Shown: positions 10,367 to 18,564 of the stretch, piece after piece | Position numbering within the stretch: position 1 is the stretch's first letter | Layout: every line of letters begins with the position of its first letter | The notes under the pieces: generated by a model | The model's input: the letters and a program-made list of their open reading frames with translations, nothing else | The model's database searches: none | What the model was told of the DNA's origin: nothing | Translations under genes and position numbers: made by a program | Source of the DNA: Bacteroidota bacterium | GTDB taxonomy: Bacteria > Bacteroidota > Rhodothermia > Rhodothermales > Bin80 | Assembly: GCA_028873925.1 (NCBI GenBank) | Contig: JAPPNA010000169.1 | Location: 1-39,920 of the forward strand | DNA length: 39,920 nt | Reading direction: 5' to 3'

Positions 10367-10393
10367 AAAAAGGCTGTGCCCACAACACAGCCC
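10367..10393 (-). terminator. Intrinsic terminator after tRNA-Leu
   Basis: On the minus strand GGCTGTG (10392-10386) pairs perfectly with CACAGCC (10378-10372) around a 7-base loop. Five T residues follow (10371-10367). It lies 5 bases beyond the tRNA 3' end and should end the transcript carrying the tRNA and possibly the upstream operon. Confidence 0.8.
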
Positions 10394-10397
10394 CGTG

Positions 10398-10482
10398 TAC
10401 CCAGGGTGGGACTCGAACCCACACGTCCTCAACGGACAACGGATTTTGAGTCCGTCGCGTCTACCAATTCCGCCACCCGGGC
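10398..10482 (-). tRNA. tRNA-Leu (anticodon CAA)
   Basis: The 85-nt minus-strand sequence begins GCCCGGGUGGCGGAAUUGG and ends in CCUGGGUA. It has the D-arm GGUAGACGC typical of leucine tRNAs, anticodon arm CGGA-CUCAAAA-UCCG with anticodon CAA (reads UUG), a long variable arm (class II) and the T-arm GUGGGUUCGAGUCCCAC. The acceptor stem pairs with G-U wobbles at positions 1-72 and 5-68. Discriminator base is A, and CCA is not encoded. It lies 19 bases downstream of the M20 peptidase stop codon, in the same orientation, so it may be co-transcribed. Confidence 0.93.
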
Positions 10483-10501
10483 GCAACCCATGGTACCCCA
10501 C

Positions 10502-11887
10502 TCAATGCTCATCGGATCCGGCCATGTCCGCATAGAGGGCATGAAATCGAATAATGGCCTCAATGCCCTCGGCAAAACGATCCAGCCCGAAATGCTCGTT
10601 CGGTGAATGTATGGCATCCGAATCCAGCCCGAACCCCATCAGTACGCTGTCCAAACCCAGAATCCGCTTGAAATCCGCCACCACCGGAATGCTGCCGCCA
10701 ATGCGCACTAGGAAAGGCCGACACCCATATACACCCTCGACAGCCTTTGCCGCCGCCGCCATAGCGGTACTGTCGGTATCAACCAGCACACCTTCAGCCC
10801 CGTGAATCATCCGAAAGTCCAGCCGCATCGTCGGAGGTGTCTTGGCCTCCATCCAGGCCTGCAGTTTGGCAGCAATATCCTTAGGGTTCTGATTCGGTAC
10901 CAGCCGCATGGAAATTTTCGCGCTGGCTCTTGAGGGCAGCACAGTCTTGGCCCCCTCCCCAATGTAGCCACCCCAAATGCCATTGCAGTCAAGGGTCGGG
11001 CGCGCTGTCGCAGCCTCAAGTTCGGAATAACCGCGCTCAGTCCTGGACACCGACACCCCGACTTCCTTCAACCAGGCGGCGACATCAAAAGGTAGCGCAG
11101 CCATCTCCTGGCGCTCCGCACTGGTCAGAGCCACCACTTCATCATAGAATCCGTCAATCGTGATGCGGTGATCGGCATCATGCATATTCCCAATCATGCG
11201 GGCCAACGCATTGATCGGGTTTTCAATAGCACCCCCGTACGTCCCGGAATGCAAATCCCGATCCGGTCCCGTCAGGGAAACCTCCACATAGGTCATGCCA
11301 CGGAGCCCGTAGGTGATCGATGGCACGCCGGATGCGAACATGGAGGTGTCCGAGATTATCACCACATCGGCATCCAGCCACTCCTTGTGCTCTTCAATAA
11401 ATCCGGGCAGGCTGGCTGACCCGCATTCCTCTTCACCCTCCAGAATCAGCTTCACGTTCACAGGCGGCCTCCCGGTAGTGCGCATCCAGGCTTCCAGTGC
11501 TTTCAGGTGCATGAACAACTGCCCTTTATCATCACAGGAGCCGCGCGCGTACAATTGACTGCCCTTTATGACCGGTTCAAACGGCGGAGATTCCCAGAGC
11601 GCCAGCGGATCCGGGGGCTGTACATCATAATGACCATAGACCAGCACCGTGGGCAATGCATCGCCCGCCTGGAAATGGGCGGTCACTATGGGGTGACCCT
11701 GCGTGGCTGTCAGTCGGGCTGACGTAGCCCCCAATGCACCCAAGTGATCCACGAGCCACGCTGCCGTCTTCTCAACCTTATCCGCATAGGCCGGATCCGT
11801 ACTGACCGATGGCAGGGTGAGCAGCTCAATCAGCTCATCAACGAAGCGGCTTGCCTTGACAGCCGCATAATCCAGCGCCTTTTTCAT
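10502..11887 (-). CDS. M20-family metallopeptidase (dipeptidase)
   Basis: Predicted cytoplasmic di-zinc peptidase of the M20 (ArgE/DapE/CNDP-like) group, 461 aa, with no signal peptide. Metal and catalytic positions are present: GH86YD88VQP, D119 in RGSCDDKGQ, the acidic run EGEEECGS (150-157), an aspartate in IISDTS and the C-terminal histidine in IHSPNEHF. The central lid/dimerisation domain contains GPDRDLHSGTYGG. Length and motifs fit dipeptidases that hydrolyse short peptides. It is the last protein gene of the long leftward block, beginning 10 bases after the lipoprotein gene's stop and ending just before tRNA-Leu. The exact substrate is unknown. Confidence 0.9.
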   Translation of the reverse strand: MKKALDYAAVKASRFVDELIELLTLPSVSTDPAYADKVEKTAAWLVDHLGALGATSARLTATQGHPIVTAHFQAGDALPTVLVYGHYDVQPPDPLALWESPPFEPVIKGSQLYARGSCDDKGQLFMHLKALEAWMRTTGRPPVNVKLILEGEEECGSASLPGFIEEHKEWLDADVVIISDTSMFASGVPSITYGLRGMTYVEVSLTGPDRDLHSGTYGGAIENPINALARMIGNMHDADHRITIDGFYDEVVALTSAERQEMAALPFDVAAWLKEVGVSVSRTERGYSELEAATARPTLDCNGIWGGYIGEGAKTVLPSRASAKISMRLVPNQNPKDIAAKLQAWMEAKTPPTMRLDFRMIHGAEGVLVDTDSTAMAAAAKAVEGVYGCRPFLVRIGGSIPVVADFKRILGLDSVLMGFGLDSDAIHSPNEHFGLDRFAEGIEAIIRFHALYADMAGSDEH

Positions 11888-11897
11888 GTGATATCAG

Positions 11898-12407
11898 TTA
11901 CAACTCACTCTCGTCCCGCCAGCGCCGCAGACGCCAGACCTGCGTGGTGTCCGGCCGGACCAGCAGAAAGTTAACATTCCCGTCCCCGCGAAACACATCA
12001 CCTCCCTCCAGTCCAATGATCAGGTTGAAACTCCGCACAACGGCGGTCCGGGTATTGGCCTCCTGCGTCTGCAGTGAAATAATCTGGTTCCACTGCAATT
12101 GAACCAGCGCCGCGTTTTCGAATAATCGGCGGGTTGATTCCAACTCCTGACTGAACCCCCATTCCCGCGCAATCCCGGTATCAAAATCGGTATAGACAAA
12201 TACAAACGAGGAATCAATCAACGGCTCGTACAGCGACAGATCGCGCAGCTCATAGGCGAATCGGAAATTTGTGAAGAATCCCTCCACGGTGCGCGCATCG
12301 CCCAGCAGATCCCCAAAGGCATCCCCTTCGCCAATTGAAGGCGCAAACGGGTTGCAGGCCGCGACACCCAGACAGGCCGCCAGAACAAAGATGCTTTTAT
12401 TCTGCAC
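11898..12407 (-). CDS. Lipoprotein, unknown function
   Basis: A 169-aa predicted lipoprotein with a GTG start at 12407. The signal sequence ends in the lipobox VAAC (cysteine 18). The mature part has alternating aromatic/hydrophobic strands (SSFVFVYTDFD, FNLIIGLEG, VNFLLVRPDTTQVWRLRRW) suggesting an NTF2-like or lipocalin-like alpha+beta fold; this is an inference from pattern only. It follows another lipoprotein gene by 9 bases. Both end in a similar 'V/LWxLxRWxD' segment, so they may be diverged duplicates. No family name can be given. Confidence 0.65.
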   Translation of the reverse strand: MQNKSIFVLAACLGVAACNPFAPSIGEGDAFGDLLGDARTVEGFFTNFRFAYELRDLSLYEPLIDSSFVFVYTDFDTGIAREWGFSQELESTRRLFENAALVQLQWNQIISLQTQEANTRTAVVRSFNLIIGLEGGDVFRGDGNVNFLLVRPDTTQVWRLRRWRDESEL

Positions 12408-12416
12408 AATATCAGG

Positions 12417-12977
12417 TTATTTGCCAAATCCGGCCTTAAGGTCGCTCCACGACGGGACACTGCTGATGCTCTGGTCGGTCCAACGGCTCAGGGCCCAGAG
12501 ACCCGTTCTGCTCTGGGTGATTTCCCAGATCAGACGACCCTGCAGGGTGTCCGGGATACTCTCCCGCCCATGCAGTACGATCAGCACATATTGGGCATCC
12601 ATCACGTAGCGCGTGTCTCCCAGTTCGGTGGCCACATCTTCCAGACGTAACCCGTGTCCCACCTGGTCACGGGCGGCCTCTACCATGGTGGTAAAGTAGC
12701 TGTTTTCCTGTGCACTCCCCCAACTGGCCCAGAGCGAAGGATCACGTGCCTCCGCCACCGCCGACGGCTTGAACACCAGACTCGCGTCCAGTGACCTCCG
12801 ATAATTGGCGGCGTTGAGCTCCCTGATGGCCGCCCTCAGGTTTTCTACTACGACATCCGCCGCAACGGGCTGATTCCAGGTCCCGGCCTGACCGACCGGA
12901 TCCTCCGGCATCCGCGGCACAAACAGGTCACACGCGGCAAAGATCAGCAGAGAAAGCAGCACGCACCGGCGTACCAT
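12417..12977 (-). CDS. Lipoprotein, unknown function
   Basis: A 186-aa predicted lipoprotein. The signal (MVRRCVLLSLLIFAAC) ends in a lipobox with cysteine 16, followed by aspartate. A helical segment (VVENLRAAIRELNAANY) and beta-rich sequence ending GLWALSRWTDQS resemble the layout of the next protein (11898-12407). This suggests a duplicated NTF2-like family, though homology is not proven. The start lies 11 bases after the ispH stop, in the same operon. Confidence 0.65.
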   Translation of the reverse strand: MVRRCVLLSLLIFAACDLFVPRMPEDPVGQAGTWNQPVAADVVVENLRAAIRELNAANYRRSLDASLVFKPSAVAEARDPSLWASWGSAQENSYFTTMVEAARDQVGHGLRLEDVATELGDTRYVMDAQYVLIVLHGRESIPDTLQGRLIWEITQSRTGLWALSRWTDQSISSVPSWSDLKAGFGK

Positions 12978-12988
12978 CGGCCGATATG

Positions 12989-14212
12989 CTATGCTGAAAC
13001 TGCAAACCGTTCAATGGCCGCTTCCACCGGATCCGCGTCCGGCACCAGCTGAATGATCCTTCGCATAACCTGGTCCAGCAGGATGTCCGGACAGGAGGCA
13101 CCGGCCGTCAGTGCAATTAACAACGGGCGCTTCGCGGGCAGCCATCCGGATGTTTCCGTGACCGCTTGAGCGGGCAGGTCATAGTGCCGGATAGACCCGA
13201 CTGAGCGGATGTCTTCACTGTTGTTGATGAAAAATGTAGGAACGGACTCCTCGCACAGTCGGACAATCTGACTCGTATTGGAGGAATTATAGCCGCCTAC
13301 AATCAAAGCTAAATCCAGTGGCTCCTCCAGCATCCGTCGTGCAGCTTCCTGATTCTCATAAGTCGCATAGCACAACGTATCGCTGGTGTCAATGAAGTGA
13401 TCCCCGCCGCCGAATCGCCGCTCAATGGCATCCCGCAGGATTCGGGTGACCGCCAGCGTCTCGGACACCAGCATGGTGGTCTGATTGACCACACCTATGC
13501 GCCGAAGGTCCCGATCAGGATCAAATCCCCGGCTGTATCGGCCCTCAAATCGCTCATAAAAGTACTCTGTGGTACGGTCCCGGGTTATGACCGCGGCCAG
13601 GTCGCGGGCCTCCTCCTCATTGCGTACGACGACTACAGGCGCATTTCGCTGGGCGTGGGAAAACGTCGCCCGTGATTCCTCATGGTAATGCTTGCCGTGC
13701 ACGATCACAGTATAGTGCTTGCGTCCCATCTGCTCGCTGCGGCGCCATACTTTTGTCACAAACGGGCAGGTCGTGTCAAATGACTTCACGTCCACGCCCA
13801 GTGCCTGCAGCTCTGCTTTGATCTCCAGTGTGGTTCCAAAGGCCGGTATGACTACAATGTCTTCCGGTGTCAGCACTGAAAGGGGAATGAGTTCTTCGCC
13901 GGAGGATGTGCGCAAAAACTGCATGCCCCGACTACGGAGATCTTCGTTCACATGGGGATTGTGGATCATCTCCGACAGCATGAACTGCCGCCGGTCAGGA
14001 TACCTCTCCAAGGTACGGTACGCGATATCCACCGCCTGTTCCACGCCAAAGCAGAACCCGAAATTGCGCGCAATCGTGAACCTGACCGCCCCGCAGTCCA
14101 GCACGGAAGGAGTCAGATCACGCTTGCGGGGGTCCGCCGCCGCCCGCTGTGATTTGACCGTTGCAATCACCGGGCTGTTGAAGAAGCCCGGTACGCTGAA
14201 TTTTCGCGCCAT
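12989..14212 (-). CDS. ispH: 4-hydroxy-3-methylbut-2-enyl diphosphate reductase
   Basis: IspH (LytB), the last enzyme of the MEP isoprenoid pathway. It reduces HMBPP to IPP and DMAPP with a 4Fe-4S cluster in the cytoplasm. The three cluster cysteines are present: C54 in GFCFGVEQAV, C149 in DTTCPFV and C374 in AGASCPD. Substrate-site histidines occur in EMIHNPHVN. At 407 aa it is the long form, with an N-terminal extension of about 45 residues, rather than the roughly 310-aa form of E. coli. It begins 24 bases after the tgt stop and is followed 11 bases later by lipoprotein genes, all probably on one transcript. Confidence 0.95.
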   Translation of the reverse strand: MARKFSVPGFFNSPVIATVKSQRAAADPRKRDLTPSVLDCGAVRFTIARNFGFCFGVEQAVDIAYRTLERYPDRRQFMLSEMIHNPHVNEDLRSRGMQFLRTSSGEELIPLSVLTPEDIVVIPAFGTTLEIKAELQALGVDVKSFDTTCPFVTKVWRRSEQMGRKHYTVIVHGKHYHEESRATFSHAQRNAPVVVVRNEEEARDLAAVITRDRTTEYFYERFEGRYSRGFDPDRDLRRIGVVNQTTMLVSETLAVTRILRDAIERRFGGGDHFIDTSDTLCYATYENQEAARRMLEEPLDLALIVGGYNSSNTSQIVRLCEESVPTFFINNSEDIRSVGSIRHYDLPAQAVTETSGWLPAKRPLLIALTAGASCPDILLDQVMRRIIQLVPDADPVEAAIERFAVSA

Positions 14213-14236
14213 AGTTGACCTGCCGTTTATAGTTGC

Positions 14237-15361
14237 CTACAATCTCTGTTGAAGTCGACCGGACAGACTTCGGGCAAAACCCTCAAACCAATCCTCCAGG
14301 ATCGCCCGCCGCGCCTGCCGCATCAGCCATAGGTACAAAGCCAGATTCTGTGCGGTTGCAATCTGCAGTCCCAAAATCTCACTGCACCGAAACAGGTGCC
14401 GCAGATACGCACGCGTAAACGTCTGAGACACATAGGTGTCCAACCCAGGGTCAAGCAGCCCGCAATCACCTGCCCACTTACGATTGCGAATGTTGATAAT
14501 GCCCTCTGTGGTAAATACCATTCCGTTGCGACCGTTCCGTGTCGGCATAACACAGTCAAACATGTCCACGCCGCGCGCAATGGCTTCCAGCAGATTGGCC
14601 GGCGTGCCTACGCCCATGAGATAGCGCGGCTTCTGTTCGGGCAGCTCCTCGCAGGCCGCAGCTACCATGGCATACAGCTCCGACTCGGATTCCCCCACCG
14701 ATAATCCTCCGATCGCGTATCCCGGAAAGTCCAGCTCCGTAAGCTCCCTGGCATGGTCCCGTCGCAGGTCCTCATAGATACTCCCTTGAACAATACCAAA
14801 AAGGAGCTGCCGATGTTCGTAGCGTCGGGGCGATTTTTGAAAATGCGCCAGACTTCGTCGTGCCCACCGAGTAGTCAGCGCGGCAGACTGGCGCGCCCGG
14901 GGGTGCGAAATGCCCGCAGGTGGGCACTCATCGAGTACCATCATGATGTCCGACCCCAGAATCCGCTGAAAATCAACCACACGCTCCGGCGTGAACATAT
15001 GCTGCGATCCGTCAATGTGACTCTGGAACTGTGCCCCCTCGTCAGACACACGGCACCGCGCAGCCAGGGAATACACCTGATACCCTCCGGAATCCGTCAG
15101 TATCGCTCTCGGCCATGCCATAAACCTGTGCAAACCGCCCGCCTGCGCTATGGGCTGCACAGATGGCCTAAGGTACAGGTGATACGTGTTGGAAAGAATG
15201 ATGCCGGCACCCAAATCCTCCATCACATGGCGGGGCGACAGTGCCTTGATGGCCCCGGCGGTACCGACCGGCATGAATACAGGAGTCTCAACCGGTCCGT
15301 GCCCGGTAGCCAGCACACCGGCGCGGGCACGGCCCGATGAATGCACGAGCCTAAACGCCAT
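14237..15361 (-). CDS. tgt: Queuine tRNA-ribosyltransferase, zinc ligands absent
   Basis: Exchanges guanine-34 for preQ1 in tRNAs with GUN anticodons; 374 aa from the ATG at 15361 (a TTG six bases upstream is possible). The catalytic set is intact: D90 in LTDSGGYQVYSL, GGLSVGE, and the nucleophile segment DMFDCVMPTRNGRNG (D269). The C-terminal zinc site is missing. Where E. coli has PECDCYTCR, this protein has PGLDTYVSQ (305-313), and the fourth ligand histidine is Q338 in TAQNL. From memory, Bacteroidota Tgt proteins also lack these cysteines, so this looks like a lineage trait and not damage. Its start overlaps the upstream gene's end by 11 bases. Confidence 0.93.
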   Translation of the reverse strand: MAFRLVHSSGRARAGVLATGHGPVETPVFMPVGTAGAIKALSPRHVMEDLGAGIILSNTYHLYLRPSVQPIAQAGGLHRFMAWPRAILTDSGGYQVYSLAARCRVSDEGAQFQSHIDGSQHMFTPERVVDFQRILGSDIMMVLDECPPAGISHPRARQSAALTTRWARRSLAHFQKSPRRYEHRQLLFGIVQGSIYEDLRRDHARELTELDFPGYAIGGLSVGESESELYAMVAAACEELPEQKPRYLMGVGTPANLLEAIARGVDMFDCVMPTRNGRNGMVFTTEGIINIRNRKWAGDCGLLDPGLDTYVSQTFTRAYLRHLFRCSEILGLQIATAQNLALYLWLMRQARRAILEDWFEGFARSLSGRLQQRL

Positions 15362-15935
15362 ACTCAACCTGGCGAGACACGCCCGGGTGGACGCGCTGTC
15401 CCAGTCTCTGTTGAATCAGCTGAGCCAACCTGGCATGAACCGACGGGCCAATCCCAATGGCAACATGCTGATCGGCAATGGTCAATACCAGCACATCCTC
15501 CGGTATGCGCGCCATAAAGCACCGCGTGTCGGTGTACTGCGCATAGTTGCGATAGTAGACCAGTGCGCTGACGATCTGACTGCAGTCCACCGCCGCGAAC
15601 TTCACCCTATGACTGCGGCCACCCTGCCGGATCGTCAGACCGTCCGTATCTGCTGAGACTTCAACGCCCGCTTCAAATCCAACCAGACAGATGGCCATAA
15701 TCAGACCAAACACCGCCCAGGGCCAGAACAGAAGACCCTCCGCACCCTGAGCCTCCCCTGCGCTCGTAATGGCCATAACGGCAATCATACAAAGGACCGC
15801 AATAGTACTCGCGGCGATCAGATACCAGGCTTCCGCGCGACGTTCATCTTTAATCAGGCGGGAGCATATCCGCCCCAGGATAGAGCGGGCCGGATGATAC
15901 CGCGAGCGCCCACGAAAAGTCCGGCACGATGCCAT
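15351..15935 (-). CDS. Two-helix membrane protein, unknown function
   Basis: A 194-aa protein from the ATG at 15935. A GTG at 15944 overlapping the MCE stop (TAGTG) is an alternative start and would give direct coupling. A basic N-terminus is followed by two transmembrane helices (WYLIAASTIAVLCMIAVMAI and LLFWPWAVFGLIMAICLVGF). A C-terminal soluble domain contains short beta strands (DGLTIRQGGRSHRVKFAAVD, VLVLTIADQHVAIGIG) reminiscent of bacterial PH-like domains. No family can be named. Position between the MCE gene and tgt, overlapping both or nearly so, ties it to the lipid-transport operon. Confidence 0.65.
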   Translation of the reverse strand: MASCRTFRGRSRYHPARSILGRICSRLIKDERRAEAWYLIAASTIAVLCMIAVMAITSAGEAQGAEGLLFWPWAVFGLIMAICLVGFEAGVEVSADTDGLTIRQGGRSHRVKFAAVDCSQIVSALVYYRNYAQYTDTRCFMARIPEDVLVLTIADQHVAIGIGPSVHARLAQLIQQRLGQRVHPGVSRQVEYGV

Positions 15936-15943
15936 GGGTCGCA

Positions 15944-17005
15944 CTACTGATCCACCAGCTGCAGCAGCGAGTCCAATTGGGCGGCCTGCCGATTCAGATT
16001 GGCCTCAAATACCAACAGCTCCTGCTCTTTTTCCTCCAGCAGCCGGAAGCTCTCGGTGATCGCCCGCTCACGGATTTCAAAGGGTGCCTGCTCCACATAT
16101 CCGCGCTCTTCAAAATACCGGCGGAACAGCCAGTTGTGCTTGCCCGCTTCCATAAGCTCCGCAAATCGGAATGCCCCAAGTGTCCCCCAGTCGGTCATAT
16201 GCTCCACCCGCAGGGTCAGCTCATTCAAACTGCCCGCCATAACCCTCAGGGTGTCCACCGTGGCCAGTACCGTAGCGTAAACATCCGGATCATTGAGCAG
16301 GCGCGATACCGTCCCGTCACCCGCATTGATTTTGCTCAGAATTGATTCCACGCCGGTGCTGGCGTGCTCCACCACCTCCACGAACGCCGCTGCCTCATCG
16401 GCCAGATGGGTCAGCAGCCTTTCCGTCTCCTGTGTTACGTCTACCAGACTGTTGTACAGCTCCGGGTCGTAGATCAATTTGCCGATGGTCCCTTCACCCG
16501 CCCGAATGTCGTCCACAATTCGCTCAAAGGATGTGGCGGACTGCTCAAAGCGCTGGACTGACCCCAACGCTCTATCGGTGATTTCAAACAGATCAAACGG
16601 ATCCACCCCGACAATAAAATCACCGCTTTCAACGGGAATCAGCTCCCGCCCGTTGGGCGGCGGATTCACCAGCACTACAATCATGCTGCCGACCAGACCT
16701 TCGGTCTTGATCTGAGCCTGGGTCTGACTGTGCAGCAGATGCTGGGTGTTCGGGCGGATGCCCATGGTTACCTCAATCAGGGAGCCCGGCGCGGTCGGCA
16801 GGGCCACGCTGCGTACGGCCCCGATACTGACACCCTGGAACTGCACGGCCGCTCCGGCACGAAGGCCCGCAACCTGGTCATATTGCGCTCTGATCACAAA
16901 GCGCTCGCTGAACAGCAGAGTCCGACTCCCGATGATGATCAGGGCCAGCACAAAGACCGCCACCGATGCCAGGACTACCAGCCCTACACGAGTCTCTCGC
17001 GTCAT
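15944..17005 (-). CDS. MCE-domain lipid transport protein (MlaD-like)
   Basis: Substrate-binding component of an MCE lipid transporter, 353 aa. One N-terminal transmembrane helix (about 8-28) anchors it in the inner membrane, facing the periplasm. The single MCE domain (about 35-115) begins FVIRAQYDQVAGLRAGAAVQ and includes VSIGAVRSV and LVGSMIVVLVNP. The remainder is helical with repeat-like segments (GEGTIGKLIYDPELYNSLVD and GDGTVSRLLNDPDVYATVL) and a coiled-coil C-terminus, typical of longer MCE proteins. It follows mlaF by 57 bases. It should form a ring on the MlaE-MlaF complex and guide phospholipids across the periplasm; direction of transport cannot be judged. Confidence 0.9.
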   Translation of the reverse strand: MTRETRVGLVVLASVAVFVLALIIIGSRTLLFSERFVIRAQYDQVAGLRAGAAVQFQGVSIGAVRSVALPTAPGSLIEVTMGIRPNTQHLLHSQTQAQIKTEGLVGSMIVVLVNPPPNGRELIPVESGDFIVGVDPFDLFEITDRALGSVQRFEQSATSFERIVDDIRAGEGTIGKLIYDPELYNSLVDVTQETERLLTHLADEAAAFVEVVEHASTGVESILSKINAGDGTVSRLLNDPDVYATVLATVDTLRVMAGSLNELTLRVEHMTDWGTLGAFRFAELMEAGKHNWLFRRYFEERGYVEQAPFEIRERAITESFRLLEEKEQELLVFEANLNRQAAQLDSLLQLVDQ

Positions 17006-17062
17006 TCAACAACTACCCATTGGGCGAATAAACTGCCTGTTTTGATCCTATGTTCTGCGCCA

Positions 17063-17800
17063 TCAGTGGAAAAACTCTTTCAGCATGGGGTGAGGGTGCG
17101 TACGCATGTCGCTTAGCGTGCCCTGAGCGAGCACCTTTCCTTCATGCAGAAAAACCGCACGATCCGCCGCAATTTCGGCACAGAGCAGATCATGGGTGAT
17201 CGTGATCACAGACATATTGCGGCGTTGGAGCCGTACCAGCAGATTGGACACGGTACGAACGGACACCGGGTCCAACCCCGTTGTCGGTTCGTCGCAAAGG
17301 AGGATTTCCGGCTCCAGTATAATGGCGCGCGCCAGAGCTACACGTTTTTTCTGACCGCCTGAAAGCTGCGCCGGATACTGGTTGGCGGTCGCCTGCAGAC
17401 TCACCCAGTCCAATGCCTCCATAATGCGGTCCGTCCGTTCCGCCTTCCGCAGATCAGTGTGTCGGCGCAGCACAAAATCCATGTTATCCGCGACAGTCAT
17501 GGAATCAAAAAGAGCACCTCCCTGAAACAGGTACCCAATCCGAAGCCGTACCGCGTCCAGATCAAGGGAAGACAGTTCATCTATACGCTGTCCCAGCACC
17601 TGAATCGCACCCAAATCCGGCTCGATGAGGCCGACTATGTGCTTCAGCAGTACGCTCTTGCCCGTTCCGGAGCCTCCCATGATGGCCACCGATTCGCCGC
17701 ATCGCACGCGCAGGTTGATCCCTCGCAGAATCCGTCGCCGACCAAATGCCTTGTGCAGGTTGTTGATCACCACCACATCCTGCGGATCGGGATTCGTCAT
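17063..17800 (-). CDS. mlaF: MCE transporter ATPase (MlaF)
   Basis: Cytoplasmic ABC ATPase that powers the MlaE permease; 245 aa from the ATG at 17800 (a TTG at 17809 would overlap the mlaE stop). Walker A is GGSGTGKS (42-49), the Q-loop LFQGGALF (91-98), the signature LSGGQ (146-150), Walker B ILLCDEPTTGLD (166-177) and the switch histidine H203. LFQGGALFDSMTV is characteristic of MlaF-type ATPases. It lies 5 bases after mlaE and precedes the MCE gene, giving the usual permease-ATPase-MCE order. Confidence 0.93.
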   Translation of the reverse strand: MTNPDPQDVVVINNLHKAFGRRRILRGINLRVRCGESVAIMGGSGTGKSVLLKHIVGLIEPDLGAIQVLGQRIDELSSLDLDAVRLRIGYLFQGGALFDSMTVADNMDFVLRRHTDLRKAERTDRIMEALDWVSLQATANQYPAQLSGGQKKRVALARAIILEPEILLCDEPTTGLDPVSVRTVSNLLVRLQRRNMSVITITHDLLCAEIAADRAVFLHEGKVLAQGTLSDMRTHPHPMLKEFFH

Positions 17801-17805
17801 GAGTC

Positions 17806-18564
17806 TCAACCGAACAGCATCAGGGAAATCCGCACCAGCACCACATTGGCCACCAGTACCAGCAGTGAACTCACGACCACGGCCTGCATCGCCGCCTGAC
17901 CCACCTCCCGGGTGCCGCCGCGCACCTTGAATCCGAAATTGCAGCCCGTAATCGCCACAATGAAACCGAATACGCCGGTCTTGGCGGTAGAGAAAATCAG
18001 ATCTGAAAGGCGCAGACTCGCAAACGCCTGATCCACAAACAGCCGGTAATCCAGCTCACTGGACAGCAGGGCCTCCAGGTAGCCCCCGCCAAGCGCCACC
18101 AGGTTGCACGCCACCGTCAGCAAGGGAAACATTACGATGCAGGCCAGCACACGCGTGACCACGAGGTGCCGGAACGGATTCAGGGCGGCCACCTCCAGCG
18201 CATCAATCTGCTCGGTGACGCGCATCGATCCCAACTCAGCAGCTATGCCAGCTCCCAACCGCCCCGCAAGTACCAGCGAGGTGATCACCGGACCGATTTC
18301 CTTGACCACCGCCAGGGCCAACATGCTCGGCAGAACGGCTTCGGCACCAAACCGCGCCAGCGTCCCCCGGCTCTGCATAGACAGTACCACCCCAATGGCG
18401 CAGCCGGTAACCAGCACCAGTACCAGACTCTTGGTGCCGATTTCATCCATCTGGCGGATGAGCTCCCGGCCTTCAAACGGTCGTTTGAACACCTGCCAGG
18501 CGAACTGGCCGGAGAAAAGGGACAGGTCTCCCAAACGTTCCGTAAACGGTTTCAGGCCGGGCAT
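17806..18564 (-). CDS. mlaE: MCE transporter permease (MlaE)
   Basis: Inner-membrane permease of the MlaE family, 252 aa. Family motifs are the amphipathic N-terminal region (FAWQVFKRPFEGRELIRQMD), the TM1 segment GCAIGVVLSMQ, and the conserved coupling stretch MRVTEQIDALEVAALNPF (about 114-131). Further hydrophobic helices run to the C-terminus. Its ATG overlaps the tamB stop codon by one base (TAATG), strongly implying translational coupling to tamB. It works with mlaF and the downstream MCE protein in phospholipid movement between membranes. Confidence 0.93.
   Translation of the reverse strand: MPGLKPFTERLGDLSLFSGQFAWQVFKRPFEGRELIRQMDEIGTKSLVLVLVTGCAIGVVLSMQSRGTLARFGAEAVLPSMLALAVVKEIGPVITSLVLAGRLGAGIAAELGSMRVTEQIDALEVAALNPFRHLVVTRVLACIVMFPLLTVACNLVALGGGYLEALLSSELDYRLFVDQAFASLRLSDLIFSTAKTGVFGFIVAITGCNFGFKVRGGTREVGQAAMQAVVVSSLLVLVANVVLVRISLMLFG

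Noticed and set aside
10398-10482. tRNA-Leu as an integration site for a mobile element
   Set aside because: The neighbourhood is gene-poor and decayed, but no integrase and no repeat of the tRNA 3' end were seen.
15186-15656. Plus-strand open frames over tgt and the two-helix protein
   Set aside because: They lie opposite well-supported minus-strand genes.
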